Notes: generated by a model not told the origin, from the sequence alone. Positions 1 to 10,656 are shown, counted from the first letter of the stretch. The stretch: DNA of 64,000 nt from Marinobacter salexigens (GCF_018860765.1 NZ_JAHKPV010000019.1:315972-379971), one strand, 5' to 3'. Numbers and translations are program-made.

Positions 1-43
1 GAACGACACCCCGCCAGTCCCGACGCAACCAGGTCAGGAAACC

Positions 44-1651
44 ATGACAATACTCCAAAGCAAAATAAACCCAAGATCTGAAGAATTTCAGGCCAAGCAA
101 ACCGCCATGACAGAAGCCGTCACAGACCTGCGGGAAAAAGTCGCCACCATCCAACAAGGTGGCGGCCCCTCCTATCAGGAACGCCACATCGCCCGCGGCA
201 AACTTCTACCAAGAGACCGCATCAACCACCTACTAGACGACGGCTCCCCCTTTCTTGAAATAGGCCAATTTGCCGCCTACAACGTCTACGGTGAAGAAGT
301 CCCCGCAGCAGGCGTTATCGCAGGCGTAGGTCGCGTTTCAGGCACCGAATGCATGATCATCGCCAACGACGCCACAGTTAAAGGCGGCAGCTACTACCCA
401 CTGACCGTCAAAAAACACCTGCGCGCGCAAGAAATTGCCCTGGAAAACCGCCTGCCCTGCATCTACCTAGTAGACTCCGGCGGTGCCAACCTACCAAGGC
501 AAGACGAAGTATTCCCCGATCGCGACCACTTCGGCCGCATCTTCTACAATCAAGCCCGCATGTCCGCCGACGACATCCCGCAAATCGCCGTCGTAATGGG
601 CCTGTGTACTGCTGGTGGCGCCTACGTACCCGCCATGGCCGACGAATCCATCATCGTGCGTAACCAAGGCACCATCTTCCTGGCAGGCCCACCGCTGGTA
701 AAAGCCGCCACCGGTGAAGTCGTTACCGCAGAAGACCTCGGCGGCGCCGACGTACACTGCAAAATCTCCGGCGTTGCAGATCATTACGCCGAAAACGACG
801 CCCACGCGCTTGAAATAGCCCGCCGCTGCGTTTCCAACCTCAACCGCAAAAAGCCGGTACCCGTTGAAATACGCAAGCCAAAAGCGCCGCTATACGACCC
901 TGCCGAAATCTACGGCATCGTTGGTACCGACCTGCGCAAGCCCTTCGACGTACGCGACGTGATTGCACGCACCGTAGACGGCTCCGAGTTTGACGAATTC
1001 AAACGCTACTATGGCCAAACTCTGGTCACTGGCTTTGCCCACATTCATGGCTACCCGGTCGGCATCATCGCCAACAACGGCATTTTGTTCAGCGAGTCGG
1101 CACAAAAAGGCGCGCACTTCGTCGAACTCTGCTGCCAGCGCAATATCCCTCTGCTATTCCTACAGAACATCACCGGCTTTATGGTTGGCCAAAAATACGA
1201 AGCCGAAGGCATCGCCAAGCACGGCGCCAAAATGGTCATGGCCGTTGCTTGCGCCAATGTACCCAAAATCACCGTACTGATCGGCGGTAGCTATGGCGCT
1301 GGCAACTACGGAATGTGTGGCCGCGCCTACAGCCCCGACTTCCTATGGATGTGGCCAAATGCCCGCATATCCGTAATGGGCGGCGAACAGGCAGCAGGCG
1401 TACTGGCTCAGGTTCGCCGTGATGGAATGGAGCGTAAAGGCCAAGAGTGGAGCGCCGAAGAAGAGGCCGCGTTCAAAAAGCCAATCACCGATACCTACGA
1501 AGAGCAAGGCCACCCTTATTATGCCAGTGCCCGCCTGTGGGATGACGGCGTAATCGATCCAGCACAAACCCGGGAAGTCGTTGCCCTCAGCCTCTCTGCC
1601 ACCCTTAACCGGCCGGCGAAGCCCACACGCTTCGGCGTGTTCCGGATGTAA
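44..1651 (+). CDS. liuB: Methylcrotonyl-CoA carboxylase carboxyltransferase (beta) subunit
   Basis: Biotin-dependent carboxyltransferase that moves CO2 from carboxybiotin to 3-methylcrotonyl-CoA, giving 3-methylglutaconyl-CoA in leucine/isovalerate degradation. At 535 residues it has the usual length of the family. The N-terminal carboxyltransferase half carries the glycine-rich [13 protein letters not shown] stretch near residue 187, and the C-terminal half carries [16 protein letters not shown] near residue 411, a pair typical of MCC/PCC beta subunits. The ATG follows an AGG-rich leader. The gene lies 9-15 nt upstream of liuC in an operon that also encodes the partner alpha subunit (liuD), which separates it from propionyl-CoA carboxylase. 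liuR and liuA, usually upstream, would lie outside the window. Confidence 0.95.
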   Translation: MTILQSKINPRSEEFQAKQTAMTEAVTDLREKVATIQQGGGPSYQERHIARGKLLPRDRINHLLDDGSPFLEIGQFAAYNVYGEEVPAAGVIAGVGRVSGTECMIIANDATVKGGSYYPLTVKKHLRAQEIALENRLPCIYLVDSGGANLPRQDEVFPDRDHFGRIFYNQARMSADDIPQIAVVMGLCTAGGAYVPAMADESIIVRNQGTIFLAGPPLVKAATGEVVTAEDLGGADVHCKISGVADHYAENDAHALEIARRCVSNLNRKKPVPVEIRKPKAPLYDPAEIYGIVGTDLRKPFDVRDVIARTVDGSEFDEFKRYYGQTLVTGFAHIHGYPVGIIANNGILFSESAQKGAHFVELCCQRNIPLLFLQNITGFMVGQKYEAEGIAKHGAKMVMAVACANVPKITVLIGGSYGAGNYGMCGRAYSPDFLWMWPNARISVMGGEQAAGVLAQVRRDGMERKGQEWSAEEEAAFKKPITDTYEEQGHPYYASARLWDDGVIDPAQTREVVALSLSATLNRPAKPTRFGVFRM

Positions 1652-1666
1652 TCGGGGAGAATGATC

Positions 1667-2473
1667 ATGACAGAACAGAAATCCGCCGTTCTACTCAACC
1701 GCCGCGCTCAAGGCGTGACAGAAATCATTCTGAACCGGCCAGACAAACGCAACGCCTTTGATGACCTGATTATCCAACAGCTTATCAGCGCGATAACAGA
1801 GATAGACGCCGATAATGACACCAAAGTGGTGGTTCTACGCTCAGAAGGCAAGCACTTCTCAGCAGGCGCTGATCTGGGCTGGATGCGCCGTATGGCAGAC
1901 AACAGCCAGCAAGAAAACCTAGAAGATTCACGCCAGCTCGCGCGCCTGATGAACTGTCTGAACCACCTCAGCAAACCCGTCATCGGGCTTGTTCAGGGCG
2001 CTGCCTACGGCGGTGCCGTCGGCCTTGCAGCATGCTGCGACATAGTTATTGCTACAGAAACATCCAGCTTTTGCTTGAGCGAGGTAAAACTTGGCTTGAT
2101 CCCGGCTGTGATAAGCCCCTACGTAGTGCGTGCCATTGGAGAGCGTCAGGCCCGTCGCTACTTCATTTCGGCGGAAGTCTTTAGCGCCCGGACAGCTGAG
2201 CAACACGGCCTTGTGCATATTATCTGTGACGACGTTGATGCCATGAGCGCCCGATGTGACGAAATGCTACAACAGCTAGCCCAGAATGGCCCCGAAGCCA
2301 TGATAGCCGCCAAGAGTTTGGTATTTGCCGTCAGCCACAAACCGATTGATAGCACCGTAATTGACGACACCGCACACCGTATCGCTGATATCCGCGTAGG
2401 CAAAGAAGGTCAGGAGGGGCTCAACGCCTTTCTGAACAAACGCCGCGCCAACTGGATTCCGGAGAGCAACTAA
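1667..2473 (+). CDS. liuC: Methylglutaconyl-CoA hydratase (enoyl-CoA hydratase/isomerase family)
   Basis: Crotonase-fold enzyme expected to hydrate 3-methylglutaconyl-CoA to HMG-CoA. The HFSAGADLGWM segment and the GAAYGGAVGLAACCDIVIA segment are the two oxyanion-hole regions of the crotonase superfamily. An ATG also exists at 1661, but GGGGAG at 1654-1659 leaves it no spacing, while the ATG at 1667 has a normal spacing of 7, so I start there (268 residues). It lies between the two MCC subunit genes, which fits LiuC better than a beta-oxidation hydratase. The stop is only 2 nt before liuD. Confidence 0.92.
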   Translation: MTEQKSAVLLNRRAQGVTEIILNRPDKRNAFDDLIIQQLISAITEIDADNDTKVVVLRSEGKHFSAGADLGWMRRMADNSQQENLEDSRQLARLMNCLNHLSKPVIGLVQGAAYGGAVGLAACCDIVIATETSSFCLSEVKLGLIPAVISPYVVRAIGERQARRYFISAEVFSARTAEQHGLVHIICDDVDAMSARCDEMLQQLAQNGPEAMIAAKSLVFAVSHKPIDSTVIDDTAHRIADIRVGKEGQEGLNAFLNKRRANWIPESN

Positions 2474-2475
2474 CC

Positions 2476-4491
2476 ATGTTCAGCAAAATCCTCATTGCCA
2501 ACCGCGGCGAAATCGCCTGCCGGATTATCCAAACAGCACACCGCATGGGTATCCGCTGTGTCGCCGTTTATTCCGATGCGGACGCCAACGCCCACCATGT
2601 CGCCATGGCAGACGAAGCCTTCCATATCGGCCCGGCTCCTAGCTCGGAAAGCTACCTGCGCGGTGAAAAAATTATCGAAATCGCCAAACGCAGTGGTGCT
2701 CAAGCCATCCACCCGGGCTACGGTTTTCTATCGGAAAACACCGGATTTGCCGAGGCCTGCGAAGCCAACGGTATCGTCTTTATCGGGCCGCCCTCTTCTG
2801 CCATTGCGGCAATGGGTTCCAAATCCGCCGCCAAGGCCATTATGGAGAAAGCCGGCGTACCTCTGGTGCCCGGTTATCACGGCGACGACCAAACCCCGGA
2901 AACCCTTCGTGCCGAAGCAGAAAAGTGCGGCTTCCCACTACTGCTAAAAGCCGTCGCCGGTGGCGGTGGTAAAGGCATGCGCGTGGTTGAGAACATAGGC
3001 GAGTTTGATGATGCCCTCGCCGCCGCCAAGCGCGAAGCCAAGAATGCCTTCGGCAACCCGGACATGCTCATAGAACGCTATCTTACCCAGCCGCGCCACG
3101 TTGAAATTCAAGTATTCTGCGATCAAAGCGGCAATGGCGTATATCTGGCCGAACGTGACTGCTCGGTTCAGCGCCGCCACCAAAAAGTTCTGGAAGAGGC
3201 ACCGGCACCCGGGCTAGGCGAAGACACCCGTAAAGCCATGGGGGAAGCGGCTGTTAAAGCGGCTCAAGCCATCGATTATGTAGGCGCTGGCACCGTAGAG
3301 TTTCTATACGATGTGGACGGCTCGTTCTTCTTTATGGAAATGAACACCCGCCTGCAAGTTGAGCACCCGGTCACCGAAATGGTAACGGGGCAGGATTTAG
3401 TGGAATGGCAATTAAAAGTCGCCTGGGGTGATCCCCTGCCACTGGAACAGCCTCAGGTCAAAACCCGCGGCCATGCTCTGGAAGCCCGAATTTATGCCGA
3501 AGACCCGGATCAAGATTTCCTCCCGGCCACTGGCAACCTGCGCTACCTGAGCACACCCGACGAAAGCGCCCATGTGCGGGTAGACACCGGTGTTATCGAA
3601 GGCGATGAAATCAGCATCCACTACGACCCGATGGTCGCCAAGCTGATTGTGTGGGACGAAACCCGAGATCAAGCCATCAACCGCATGGTTCAGGCGCTTG
3701 AGCATTACCGGATTGCAGGTGTGAAAACCAATATCCGTTTCCTGCATGCGCTGGCCGATTCCCAGCCATTCCGGGAAGCGGATCTTACAACCGGCTTTAT
3801 CGACAGCCACCGGGAATTACTCTTCCCGAAATCAAAACTCGACACCCATAAAGCACTGGTTCTGGCAGCAGGTTTTGTGTTGGAAGAACGCAAATCCGCA
3901 GACTCTGTGAGCACTGACCCCTGGTCACCGTTCGGTCGCCGTAACAGCTGGCGCATGAACTCGGAATACGCTCAACCCCTGCAACTGCAAGTGGGCGACG
4001 ACATACATGAGCTGAAAATTCTGGAGAAAGACGACCACTATCAGGTATCTGTAGATAGCAGCGTTTATAACCTCACCGCTAAACTTGCTGATGACTCACT
4101 GCAAGCCGTGATCAATGGCCATCGCATCAGTATCCACGGCAACCTGCACAACAATCAGCTCGTACTCTTTTACGAAGGCGACAGCTTCCAGTGCACCCTC
4201 TACCGGGAAAGCTACGTTTCCGACGACATGGCACCCGAAGGCGGCCTGGCCGCCCCCATGAACGGTGCAATAGTGGCAGTTCAGGCCAAAGTAGGCGACA
4301 AGGTCACCGCTGGCCAAACGCTGGTCATTATGGAAGCTATGAAAATGGAGCACGCTATCAAGGCTCCGGCAGACGGCATTGTCAGCGAAGTTTTCTTCAA
4401 TGAAGGTGAGCAGGTTTCCGAAGGCGCAGAGCTGATTGCCATCGAGATTGCAGAAGCAAACGCAGAGCAGAGCGATGAGGAGGCAGGCTGA
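2476..4491 (+). CDS. liuD: Methylcrotonyl-CoA carboxylase biotin-containing (alpha) subunit
   Basis: 671-residue ATP-dependent biotin carboxylase fused to a biotin carboxyl carrier domain. The N-terminal Rossmann-like domain starts with [14 protein letters not shown]. The ATP-grasp region has the glycine loop [11 protein letters not shown] near residue 160 and the [16 protein letters not shown] active-site motif near residue 290. The C-terminal biotinyl domain has MEAMKMEH with the biotinylated lysine at about residue 623. It forms the MCC holoenzyme with LiuB. Its TGA overlaps the liuE ATG by one base, suggesting translational coupling. Confidence 0.95.
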   Translation: MFSKILIANRGEIACRIIQTAHRMGIRCVAVYSDADANAHHVAMADEAFHIGPAPSSESYLRGEKIIEIAKRSGAQAIHPGYGFLSENTGFAEACEANGIVFIGPPSSAIAAMGSKSAAKAIMEKAGVPLVPGYHGDDQTPETLRAEAEKCGFPLLLKAVAGGGGKGMRVVENIGEFDDALAAAKREAKNAFGNPDMLIERYLTQPRHVEIQVFCDQSGNGVYLAERDCSVQRRHQKVLEEAPAPGLGEDTRKAMGEAAVKAAQAIDYVGAGTVEFLYDVDGSFFFMEMNTRLQVEHPVTEMVTGQDLVEWQLKVAWGDPLPLEQPQVKTRGHALEARIYAEDPDQDFLPATGNLRYLSTPDESAHVRVDTGVIEGDEISIHYDPMVAKLIVWDETRDQAINRMVQALEHYRIAGVKTNIRFLHALADSQPFREADLTTGFIDSHRELLFPKSKLDTHKALVLAAGFVLEERKSADSVSTDPWSPFGRRNSWRMNSEYAQPLQLQVGDDIHELKILEKDDHYQVSVDSSVYNLTAKLADDSLQAVINGHRISIHGNLHNNQLVLFYEGDSFQCTLYRESYVSDDMAPEGGLAAPMNGAIVAVQAKVGDKVTAGQTLVIMEAMKMEHAIKAPADGIVSEVFFNEGEQVSEGAELIAIEIAEANAEQSDEEAG

Positions 4492-5390
4492 TGGCCTTTC
4501 CCAAACAGGTGCGGCTGGTTGAAATGAGCCCCCGAGACGGTTTGCAAAACGAATCGGGGCCGGTGATTGCCACAAGCATCAAAACCCAACTGATCGAACG
4601 GCTTGCCGATTGCGGCCTCAACCACATTGAGTCTGCCAGTTTTGTGTCACCCAAATGGGTGCCACAGATGGGTGATGCCGCTGACGTAATGGCAGGTATC
4701 AAACGTAAAGCCGGCGTGCGCTATTCGGTTTTGACTCCCAACCTTAGAGGCTTCGAGAATGCTCTGGCAGCGGGCGTGGATGAAGTAGCGGTCTTCGGTG
4801 CAGCCTCTGAATCCTTTAGCCAGAAGAACATCAACTGCTCAATCGCGGAAAGTCTCGAACGCTTCCGACCAGTGATGGAAGCCGCCAGTAAGCACAAGAT
4901 TCCGGTAAGAGGTTATGTATCGACTGTGCTTGGCTGTCCCTATGAAGGGGAGATTGCGCCTGAACAAGTCGCAAACGTTGCCAAAGCGTTGGCCGACATG
5001 GGCTGCTATGAGATTTCGCTGGGCGATACTATTGGTGTAGGTACTCCACTGAAAGCAAAGCGGATGCTGGAAACAGTGGCAAAACAGGTACCCGTTGAAC
5101 GCTTGGCTGCACACTTCCACGACACCTACGGACAGGCACTAGCCAACCTGTATGCAGTGCTGGAAGAAGGCGTGGCGGTTCTTGATGCCTCGGTTGCGGG
5201 CCTTGGCGGCTGCCCTTACGCCAAGGGTGCCTCCGGCAACGTCGCCACCGAAGATGTGCTCTATATGCTTGAAGGACTTGGTATCGGCACAGGTGTAGAT
5301 TTGCATAAATTGGTGGCTACCGGTGATTGGATCAGCAGCCAACTCAACCGTCTTAACGGCTCAAAAGTGGGCCAGGCTCTAAAGCCCTAA
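4491..5390 (+). CDS. liuE: Hydroxymethylglutaryl-CoA lyase
   Basis: Cleaves HMG-CoA to acetoacetate and acetyl-CoA, the last step of the leucine route. This 299-residue DRE-TIM metallolyase opens with [15 protein letters not shown], which carries metal and substrate-binding residues. [12 protein letters not shown] supplies the metal-binding histidines, and the signature [14 protein letters not shown] near residue 237 contains the catalytic cysteine. The length and signature distinguish it from isopropylmalate or homocitrate synthases. Its first base is the last base of the liuD stop codon. Confidence 0.95.
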   Translation: MAFPKQVRLVEMSPRDGLQNESGPVIATSIKTQLIERLADCGLNHIESASFVSPKWVPQMGDAADVMAGIKRKAGVRYSVLTPNLRGFENALAAGVDEVAVFGAASESFSQKNINCSIAESLERFRPVMEAASKHKIPVRGYVSTVLGCPYEGEIAPEQVANVAKALADMGCYEISLGDTIGVGTPLKAKRMLETVAKQVPVERLAAHFHDTYGQALANLYAVLEEGVAVLDASVAGLGGCPYAKGASGNVATEDVLYMLEGLGIGTGVDLHKLVATGDWISSQLNRLNGSKVGQALKP

Positions 5391-5399
5391 GGATCTGAC

Positions 5400-5978
5400 A
5401 TGACCAATAAAAAAGACGTTGTCGCTCTAGACCTCCCTATCCCAGACCTGAACGATCTGCCTGATGATGTCCGTAAGTATTTTGAAATATGCCAAGAAAA
5501 GCTGGGGATGGTTCCCAACGTGCTTACCGCGTTCAGCCAAAACCTGAACCAGCTAGACGGTTTCACGCGGTTCTATAACGAACTGATGATGGGTGAAAGC
5601 GAGCTGAGCAAACTCGAAAGGGAAATGGTTGCGGTAGTGGTTTCATCCGAAAACAAGTGCTTTTACTGCCTCGTAGCCCATGGCGCAGCAGTAAGAGTTT
5701 TGAGCGGCGACCCCGCCCTTGGCGAACATCTGGTGATGAATTACCGTTCGGCGAAACTCGACAAGCGCCAGCGCGCCATGTTGGATTTTGCATCCCACCT
5801 TACACGCTCCCCTGCAACGGTGGCTGAAGACGAAGTACAGGCACTGCGGGATGTAGGCTTTAGTGACCGCGGAATATGGGATCTTAGCAACGTAATCGGC
5901 TTTTACAACATGTCGAATCGCGTGGCGATTGCCAGTGATATGAGACCGAACCCGGAATACCACAAACAGAGCCGTTAA
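5400..5978 (+). CDS. AhpD-fold peroxidase-related protein
   Basis: 192-residue protein of the carboxymuconolactone decarboxylase/AhpD-like family, of the type annotated as uncharacterised peroxidase-related enzyme. The signature Cys-Phe-Tyr-Cys-x3-His lies near residues 87-94 (CFYCLVAHG), the redox CxxC plus histidine of AhpD-type alkylhydroperoxidases. The all-helical sequence and length agree. It starts 9 nt after liuE with an AAGGAT ribosome site, so it is probably part of the liu operon. A role in removing peroxide formed by acyl-CoA oxidation is only a guess. The substrate is unknown. Confidence 0.8.
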   Translation: MTNKKDVVALDLPIPDLNDLPDDVRKYFEICQEKLGMVPNVLTAFSQNLNQLDGFTRFYNELMMGESELSKLEREMVAVVVSSENKCFYCLVAHGAAVRVLSGDPALGEHLVMNYRSAKLDKRQRAMLDFASHLTRSPATVAEDEVQALRDVGFSDRGIWDLSNVIGFYNMSNRVAIASDMRPNPEYHKQSR

Positions 5979-6028
5979 CCGGCGCCCTAACTCCTAGACC
6001 TCGACCACAAAAACAATTGGAGGCAAAC

Positions 6029-7714
6029 ATGAACCAGACTCTTCCAAGCTACAGTAGCGGCACCTCCACCACACCGCTTCTGGGCATGACCATTGGCGAA
6101 ATGCTTGACCGCACAGCCGCAAAATACCCTGACACCGAAGCCCTTGTGTGCCTGCATCAAAACATACGCTGGACCTATAAAGAGTTTCTTGCGAAGGTAA
6201 ACGAGGCGGCCCGAGCCTTTCTTGCCATTGGCGTTAAGCGCGGCGACCGCGTAGGTATTTGGGCACCCAACCGCTATGAGTGGACAGTCACCCAGTTTGC
6301 AACCGCAAAAGTGGGTGCCATTCTGGTCAACATCAACCCTGCTTACGGCCTGCACGAACTGGAATACGCCTTGAATCTGGCGGGCATCAGCGTGCTGGTA
6401 ACCGCAGACAGCTTTAAAGCCTCCGATTACCGTAAAACACTGTACGATCTGGCGCCCGAGCTGAAAGCCAGCACTCCGGGCAAGCTCAAAGCCCAGAAGG
6501 TTTCAGACCTGCGTGCGGTGATCAATCTGGATACAGAAAAACATGCGGGCATGTGGAGCTGGAGTGAATTTACCGGCTTTGCAAACGAGGTAAGTCAGGA
6601 AGAAGTCGATAACGTTCAGAGTCAGCTCCAGTTCGACGATCCCATCAATATACAGTTCACATCCGGCACCACTGGCAACCCAAAAGGGGCCACCCTCACC
6701 CACCACAACATACTGAACAACGGTTTCTTTGTGGGTGAAAGCCAGATTCTAACCGAGAAAGACCGACTGGTTATTCCCGTGCCTCTGTACCACTGCTTCG
6801 GCATGGTGATGGGCAACTTAGGTTGCATAACCCACGGCTCCACTATGATCTATCCGGGTGAAGGCTTTGAACCCAAAGCAGTGCTGCAGGCAGTGCATCA
6901 GGAGAAGGCGACGGCACTCTACGGCGTGCCTACCATGTTCATAGCAGAACTGGCCGAGCCCGAGTTCGAGTCCTACGATCTTTCAACCTTGCGCACCGGC
7001 ATCATGGCAGGGTCCATCTGCCCGGCGGAAGTGATGAAAAAGGTCAATGGCAAGATGAACATGAAAGAAGTTCAGATCGCCTATGGCATGACTGAAACCA
7101 GCCCGGTTTCCACCCAAACCAGCTCACTCGATCCCTTCGAAAAGCAGGTTACGACCGTGGGCCGCACCCAACCTCATCTGGAGACCAAAATTGTTGACCC
7201 AGGTACCGGCAACGTATTACCCCGTGGCGAGATTGGCGAGCTGTGCACCCGCGGCTACAGCGTAATGCTGAAGTACTGGAACAACGAAGAGAAAACCCGG
7301 GAAGCCATCGACGCTTCTGGCTGGATGCATACGGGCGATCTGGCCACCATGGACGACGAAGGTTATGTGCAGATTGTCGGCCGCATTAAGGACATGGTGA
7401 TTCGCGGTGGTGAAAACATCTACCCGAAAGAAGTCGAGGAATTCCTGTACACCCATCCCTCCATCGAGGAAGTGCAAGTAACCGGCATACCCGATGACAA
7501 ATACGGCGAGGAACTGATTGCCTGGGTAAAATTGCGACCTGATGCAGAGCCGGTAGATGCCGATGGACTGATGGCCTTCTGCAAAGGCAAGATTGCCCAC
7601 TTCAAGATCCCACGGAACTACAAATTCGTGGATGAATTCCCCATGACGGTAACGGGTAAGATCCAAAAATTTAAAATGCGTGAAATCTCCATTGAGGAGA
7701 TGGGGCTCAAGTAA
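6029..7714 (+). CDS. AMP-forming acyl-CoA synthetase (ACSF2-like)
   Basis: 561-residue adenylate-forming enzyme that activates a carboxylic acid with ATP and CoA. The phosphate loop [18 protein letters not shown] lies near residue 209. The [11 protein letters not shown] motif, the [16 protein letters not shown] hinge region and the C-terminal catalytic lysine region [11 protein letters not shown] are all present. A TTG at 6017 is in frame, but it is part of the ribosome site TTGGAGG, which places the start at the ATG at 6029. It resembles the medium/long-chain ACSF2-type synthetases. Next to liu genes it may activate branched acids or acetoacetate, but the substrate cannot be read from sequence. 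A terminator follows. Confidence 0.88.
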   Translation: MNQTLPSYSSGTSTTPLLGMTIGEMLDRTAAKYPDTEALVCLHQNIRWTYKEFLAKVNEAARAFLAIGVKRGDRVGIWAPNRYEWTVTQFATAKVGAILVNINPAYGLHELEYALNLAGISVLVTADSFKASDYRKTLYDLAPELKASTPGKLKAQKVSDLRAVINLDTEKHAGMWSWSEFTGFANEVSQEEVDNVQSQLQFDDPINIQFTSGTTGNPKGATLTHHNILNNGFFVGESQILTEKDRLVIPVPLYHCFGMVMGNLGCITHGSTMIYPGEGFEPKAVLQAVHQEKATALYGVPTMFIAELAEPEFESYDLSTLRTGIMAGSICPAEVMKKVNGKMNMKEVQIAYGMTETSPVSTQTSSLDPFEKQVTTVGRTQPHLETKIVDPGTGNVLPRGEIGELCTRGYSVMLKYWNNEEKTREAIDASGWMHTGDLATMDDEGYVQIVGRIKDMVIRGGENIYPKEVEEFLYTHPSIEEVQVTGIPDDKYGEELIAWVKLRPDAEPVDADGLMAFCKGKIAHFKIPRNYKFVDEFPMTVTGKIQKFKMREISIEEMGLK

Positions 7715-7731
7715 AAGCTCTCTGCATTCAC

Positions 7732-7772
7732 AAGCCCTGGTTCGCCTTAGCTGCGCACCGGGGCTTTTTTTC
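7732..7772 (+). terminator. Rho-independent terminator of the liu-ligase operon
   Basis: AAGCCCTGG pairs with CCGGGGCTT (one T-G mismatch) across a loop of about 20 nt and runs into seven T residues. It lies 18 nt after the ligase stop codon and closes the plus-strand liu operon. Confidence 0.75.
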
Positions 7773-7788
7773 GCCTTTAAAAATCTGT

Positions 7789-7847
7789 TTGACTAGGCTT
7801 CAATTTCGTGATGTTATCGAGGTTAACATTGTTACCACCGATAACAT
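7789..7847 (+). promoter_or_regulatory. Promoter of the TetR gene with overlapping inverted repeat (likely self-operator)
   Basis: TTGACT (7789-7794), a 17-nt spacer and TGTTAT (7812-7817) form a sigma-70-like promoter. The -10 box lies inside the left arm of a perfect 9-bp inverted repeat, ATGTTATCG (7811-7819) and CGATAACAT (7839-7847), with a second imperfect repeat GGTTAAC/GTTACC nested inside. The repeat ends 20 nt before the TetR-family start codon. The layout is that of an autorepressed promoter; the identity of the binding protein is inferred from adjacency. Confidence 0.65.
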
Positions 7848-7867
7848 TTACTGAGTACAAGTAACAC

Positions 7868-8524
7868 ATGGCAAAACCGGCCTACCATCACGGGGATCTG
7901 CAGCTTCAAGCTCACTTGTTGGCCCTCGACACGCTCAGAACGCATGGGGATACCGCCATCAGCTTGCGGGCTCTGGCCAAACAACTCGGTGTCAGCGCTC
8001 CCGCGCTGTATCGGCACTTCTCAGACCGCGAAACACTGCTGGCCGAGCTCGCCATCGAAGGGTTTGAGTCTCTTCGTGATCGCCTGCAAGCGGTGAACCA
8101 AGAAGTTCCGCGCACTGCACTGATCGAGATTGGGCTGGTGTACGTCGCCTTTGCTCAGGAAGAACCCAACCTATACCGCTTAATGTTTGGAGGTCGGGTG
8201 TTACCCAAGGGCGCACATCCGCGTTTGGATGCTGCAGGCAAAGGTGCGTTTCAGGTTTTGGAAAGCACCGTGGCCCGTGCCCGCGATCTGGGCTATCTCA
8301 AGCCCTCGTCCGTTTCGTTGATGACAGCCGCGGCCTGGTCTCTGGTCCACGGGCTGTCACAACTCACCATCGATGGCCATTTGCCCAGCACGAAGGTAGA
8401 GCCCGCGCTAACCGAAGGCGTACTCAGCCTGCTACTGGACGGCTCTCGCGCAGATTCTTCTCAACAAACTGAACAATCACCGCAACAACAATCACAACAG
8501 GATTTAACCAATGAGCAGCCCTAA
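7868..8524 (+). CDS. TetR/AcrR-family transcriptional regulator
   Basis: 218-residue one-component regulator. The N-terminal helix-turn-helix segment ISLRALAKQLGVSAPALYR (about residues 31-49) is followed by HFSDRETLLAELA, the classic TetR layout. The rest is a helical ligand domain, and the last 30 residues are glutamine/serine-rich and probably disordered. The gene overlaps the following oxidoreductase gene by 14 nt, so the two are co-transcribed, and the palindrome upstream suggests self-repression. The ligand is unknown; the neighbour suggests a lipid, isoprenoid or fatty acyl compound. Confidence 0.9.
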   Translation: MAKPAYHHGDLQLQAHLLALDTLRTHGDTAISLRALAKQLGVSAPALYRHFSDRETLLAELAIEGFESLRDRLQAVNQEVPRTALIEIGLVYVAFAQEEPNLYRLMFGGRVLPKGAHPRLDAAGKGAFQVLESTVARARDLGYLKPSSVSLMTAAAWSLVHGLSQLTIDGHLPSTKVEPALTEGVLSLLLDGSRADSSQQTEQSPQQQSQQDLTNEQP

Positions 8525-10136
8525 GCCAAGTACCATCCGCGTTGGTAAACGCTATCGCGAAAACCGTCTGAACGGTCCCTACGATGCCATCATTATCGGC
8601 TCTGGCATTGGCGGACTGACTGCGGCTGCCTGCATGAGCAAGATGGGGAAAAAAGTTCTGGTTCTTGAACAACACTATACCGCCGGCGGTTTCACCCACA
8701 GCTATGACCGAAACGGGTATGAGTGGGATGTTGGCGTGCACTATATTGGCGACATGGGTGCAGACCACACTCTTGGTAAGCGGCTGTTCGATCACATCAC
8801 CGATGGCCAGTTAAAATGGGCGCCCATGGATGCAAATTACGACCGCATCTTTCTGGGCGACAAACATATAGATCTGGTTGCTGGTCCGGATGCCTTCCGT
8901 GCTGAATTAGTTAAAGCATTCCCTAAAGAAGAAAAAGCCATCGACACCTATCTGGGTTATTTACGCCAGGTATCCAAGGCCATGCCAGCGATTGTTTTGA
9001 GCAAAGTCTTACCAAATCTGGCCCTTGGCCCTCTAAGCATGCTTGCAAAACGCAAAGCGCCAGAGTTTCTCAACAAGCCTACCCGCGAGGTGCTTGAGAG
9101 TATTACTAGTAACCAAGAGCTGATTGCTGCGCTCACCGGCCAGTGGGGCGACAACGGCCTGCCTCCAGCAGAATCGAGCTTCATCATCCACTCGCTTATC
9201 GCACGCCACTATCTATATGGAGGCTACTACCCTATCGGCGGCGCCTCTGAAATGGCGAAGACCATCATCCCGGTGGTTCAACAAAGCGGTGGTGAAGTGT
9301 TCACCTATGCAGATGTAACCGGCATTTTGATCGAGAAAGGCAAAGCCGTTGGCGTTCGCATGGCCGATGGTGCAGAAATCCGTTCGCCAATCGTTATTAG
9401 CAATGCTGGGGTATTTAATACCTTCAATCAGCTACTACCTAAAGACGCACCCAGTTGGGATTACTATCAGGACAAGCTGACCACCGTTCAGCGCTCCATG
9501 GCCAGCAATTGCCTGTATATCGGCCTGAAGGATACGGCTGAAAATCTCGGCCTGCCGAAAACAAACTACTGGATATACCCGGGACCGAATTACGAAAAAC
9601 AGATGCAGGACTTTCTGGCCGACCCCGAGGCCAATGACATCCCGATGACTTATATTTCATTCCCGTCCGCAAAAGACCCTAGCTTTTCCGAACGCTACCC
9701 TGACCGTGCCACTATCGAAATAGTAGCGCCCGGGCCGTTTGAATGGTACGAGGAATGGGCCGACAAAACCTGGGGCAAGCGAGGCGATGAATACGAAGCC
9801 AAAAAGGAAGAATACGCCCAGCGCCTCTTTGCAAAACTGTACGAGAAGTTCCCTCATTTGGAAGGCAAGGTGGATTACTACGAGCTATCCACCCCCCTTT
9901 CTACTGATTACTTCTGCCGTTATTGCAAGGGAGAGATCTACGGTTTGGACCACACGCCTGAGCGCTTCGAACTGGACTGGCTGAAGCCTAAAACCCGCAT
10001 TCCCGGGTTATATCTCACAGGTCAGGACATCATGACCTGTGGCGTTGTCGGGGCGATGCTCGGTGGCCTGCTGACAACGATTGCCGTCAGCGGTTTCAAG
10101 GGGCTTCCGCTCGCAAAGAAGATGTTTGTAGGCTAA
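8511..10136 (+). CDS. FAD-dependent oxidoreductase of the RetSat/CrtI (phytoene desaturase-like) family
   Basis: 541-residue flavoprotein. The dinucleotide-binding motif IIIGSGIGGLTAAACM (about residues 26-41) is followed by the acidic strand end VLVLEQHYTAGGFTHSY, as in carotenoid desaturases/isomerases and all-trans-retinol 13,14-reductases. A C-terminal GLYLTGQDIMTCGVVGAMLGG segment closes the FAD site. There are no crt genes around it, so carotenoid biosynthesis is not supported; an isoprenoid or fatty acid reductase/isomerase is equally possible. The start ATG has an AGGA ribosome site and lies inside the TetR gene. A hairpin follows the stop codon. Confidence 0.8.
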   Translation: MSSPKPSTIRVGKRYRENRLNGPYDAIIIGSGIGGLTAAACMSKMGKKVLVLEQHYTAGGFTHSYDRNGYEWDVGVHYIGDMGADHTLGKRLFDHITDGQLKWAPMDANYDRIFLGDKHIDLVAGPDAFRAELVKAFPKEEKAIDTYLGYLRQVSKAMPAIVLSKVLPNLALGPLSMLAKRKAPEFLNKPTREVLESITSNQELIAALTGQWGDNGLPPAESSFIIHSLIARHYLYGGYYPIGGASEMAKTIIPVVQQSGGEVFTYADVTGILIEKGKAVGVRMADGAEIRSPIVISNAGVFNTFNQLLPKDAPSWDYYQDKLTTVQRSMASNCLYIGLKDTAENLGLPKTNYWIYPGPNYEKQMQDFLADPEANDIPMTYISFPSAKDPSFSERYPDRATIEIVAPGPFEWYEEWADKTWGKRGDEYEAKKEEYAQRLFAKLYEKFPHLEGKVDYYELSTPLSTDYFCRYCKGEIYGLDHTPERFELDWLKPKTRIPGLYLTGQDIMTCGVVGAMLGGLLTTIAVSGFKGLPLAKKMFVG

Positions 10137-10152
10137 TCACTGTCGGCGAGTT

Positions 10153-10188
10153 CGGTGTCACTGTCACAAAAGTGGCACCGACTTTATT
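10153..10188. terminator. Hairpin between convergent genes, probable bidirectional terminator
   Basis: CGGTGTCACT (10153-10162) pairs with AGTGGCACCG (10171-10180) with one mismatch and an 8-nt loop, followed by ACTTTATT. It lies between the stop codons of the convergent oxidoreductase and DUF1428 genes. The T-run is short, so its strength is uncertain. Confidence 0.5.
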
Positions 10189-10537
10189 CGTCTAGCACAA
10201 CCTGAAAACCGCCGAAAATCATACGCGCCCCGTCAAAGGGCATAGGGTTGTCATCAACGTTAGATTGCCACTCCTCCATAACATTCTTCATACCCGAATC
10301 CCGGGCGTCACGTGAAGGCCAGATAATCCAAGAGAGAACCACTGTTTCATCATTTTTACATTGAACAGCCATGGGAAAGGACGTCAGCTTGCCCTCAGGA
10401 ACATCATCACCCCAGCATTCAACAAGACGTATCGCACCATGCTTTTTGAACAGCTTCGCCGCCTCGGTAGCGTGCTTAATATAAGCCGCCTTGTTCTTAG
10501 TAGGTACCGCCAATACACAACCATCAATATATTCCAT
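10184..10537 (-). CDS. DUF1428 family protein
   Basis: 117-residue small cytoplasmic protein of the DUF1428 family (E. coli YbaA-like, dimeric ferredoxin-like alpha/beta fold). Recognisable are the N-terminal YIDGCVLAVPTKNKAAY, the central GAIRLVECWGDDVPEGK and the C-terminal FDGARMIFGGFQ. The biochemical function is not known. It stands alone between the flavoprotein gene and the channel operon and has no evident partner. Confidence 0.88.
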   Translation of the reverse strand: MEYIDGCVLAVPTKNKAAYIKHATEAAKLFKKHGAIRLVECWGDDVPEGKLTSFPMAVQCKNDETVVLSWIIWPSRDARDSGMKNVMEEWQSNVDDNPMPFDGARMIFGGFQVVLDE

Positions 10538-10634
10538 AACCGCCTCACTGATTGTTTGGTCTCAATAAGATAGCTCAAAGACAGCAAAAATTTCAGTCGC
10601 AGGGATTGCCCAAAATAAGAATGGCGGTTTAGGT

Positions 10635-10656
10635 GTGCCGCGTAGGTTAGCGGCAC
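10635..10656 (-). terminator. Hairpin at the end of the channel gene
   Basis: A perfect 7-bp inverted repeat GTGCCGC (10635-10641) and GCGGCAC (10650-10656) spans the stop codon of the channel gene. There is no good T-run on the minus strand, so it may stabilise or weakly terminate the operon transcript. Confidence 0.35.

Noticed and set aside
10361..10573. Plus-strand frame opposite DUF1428
   Set aside because: Antisense to a recognised family with no ribosome site.
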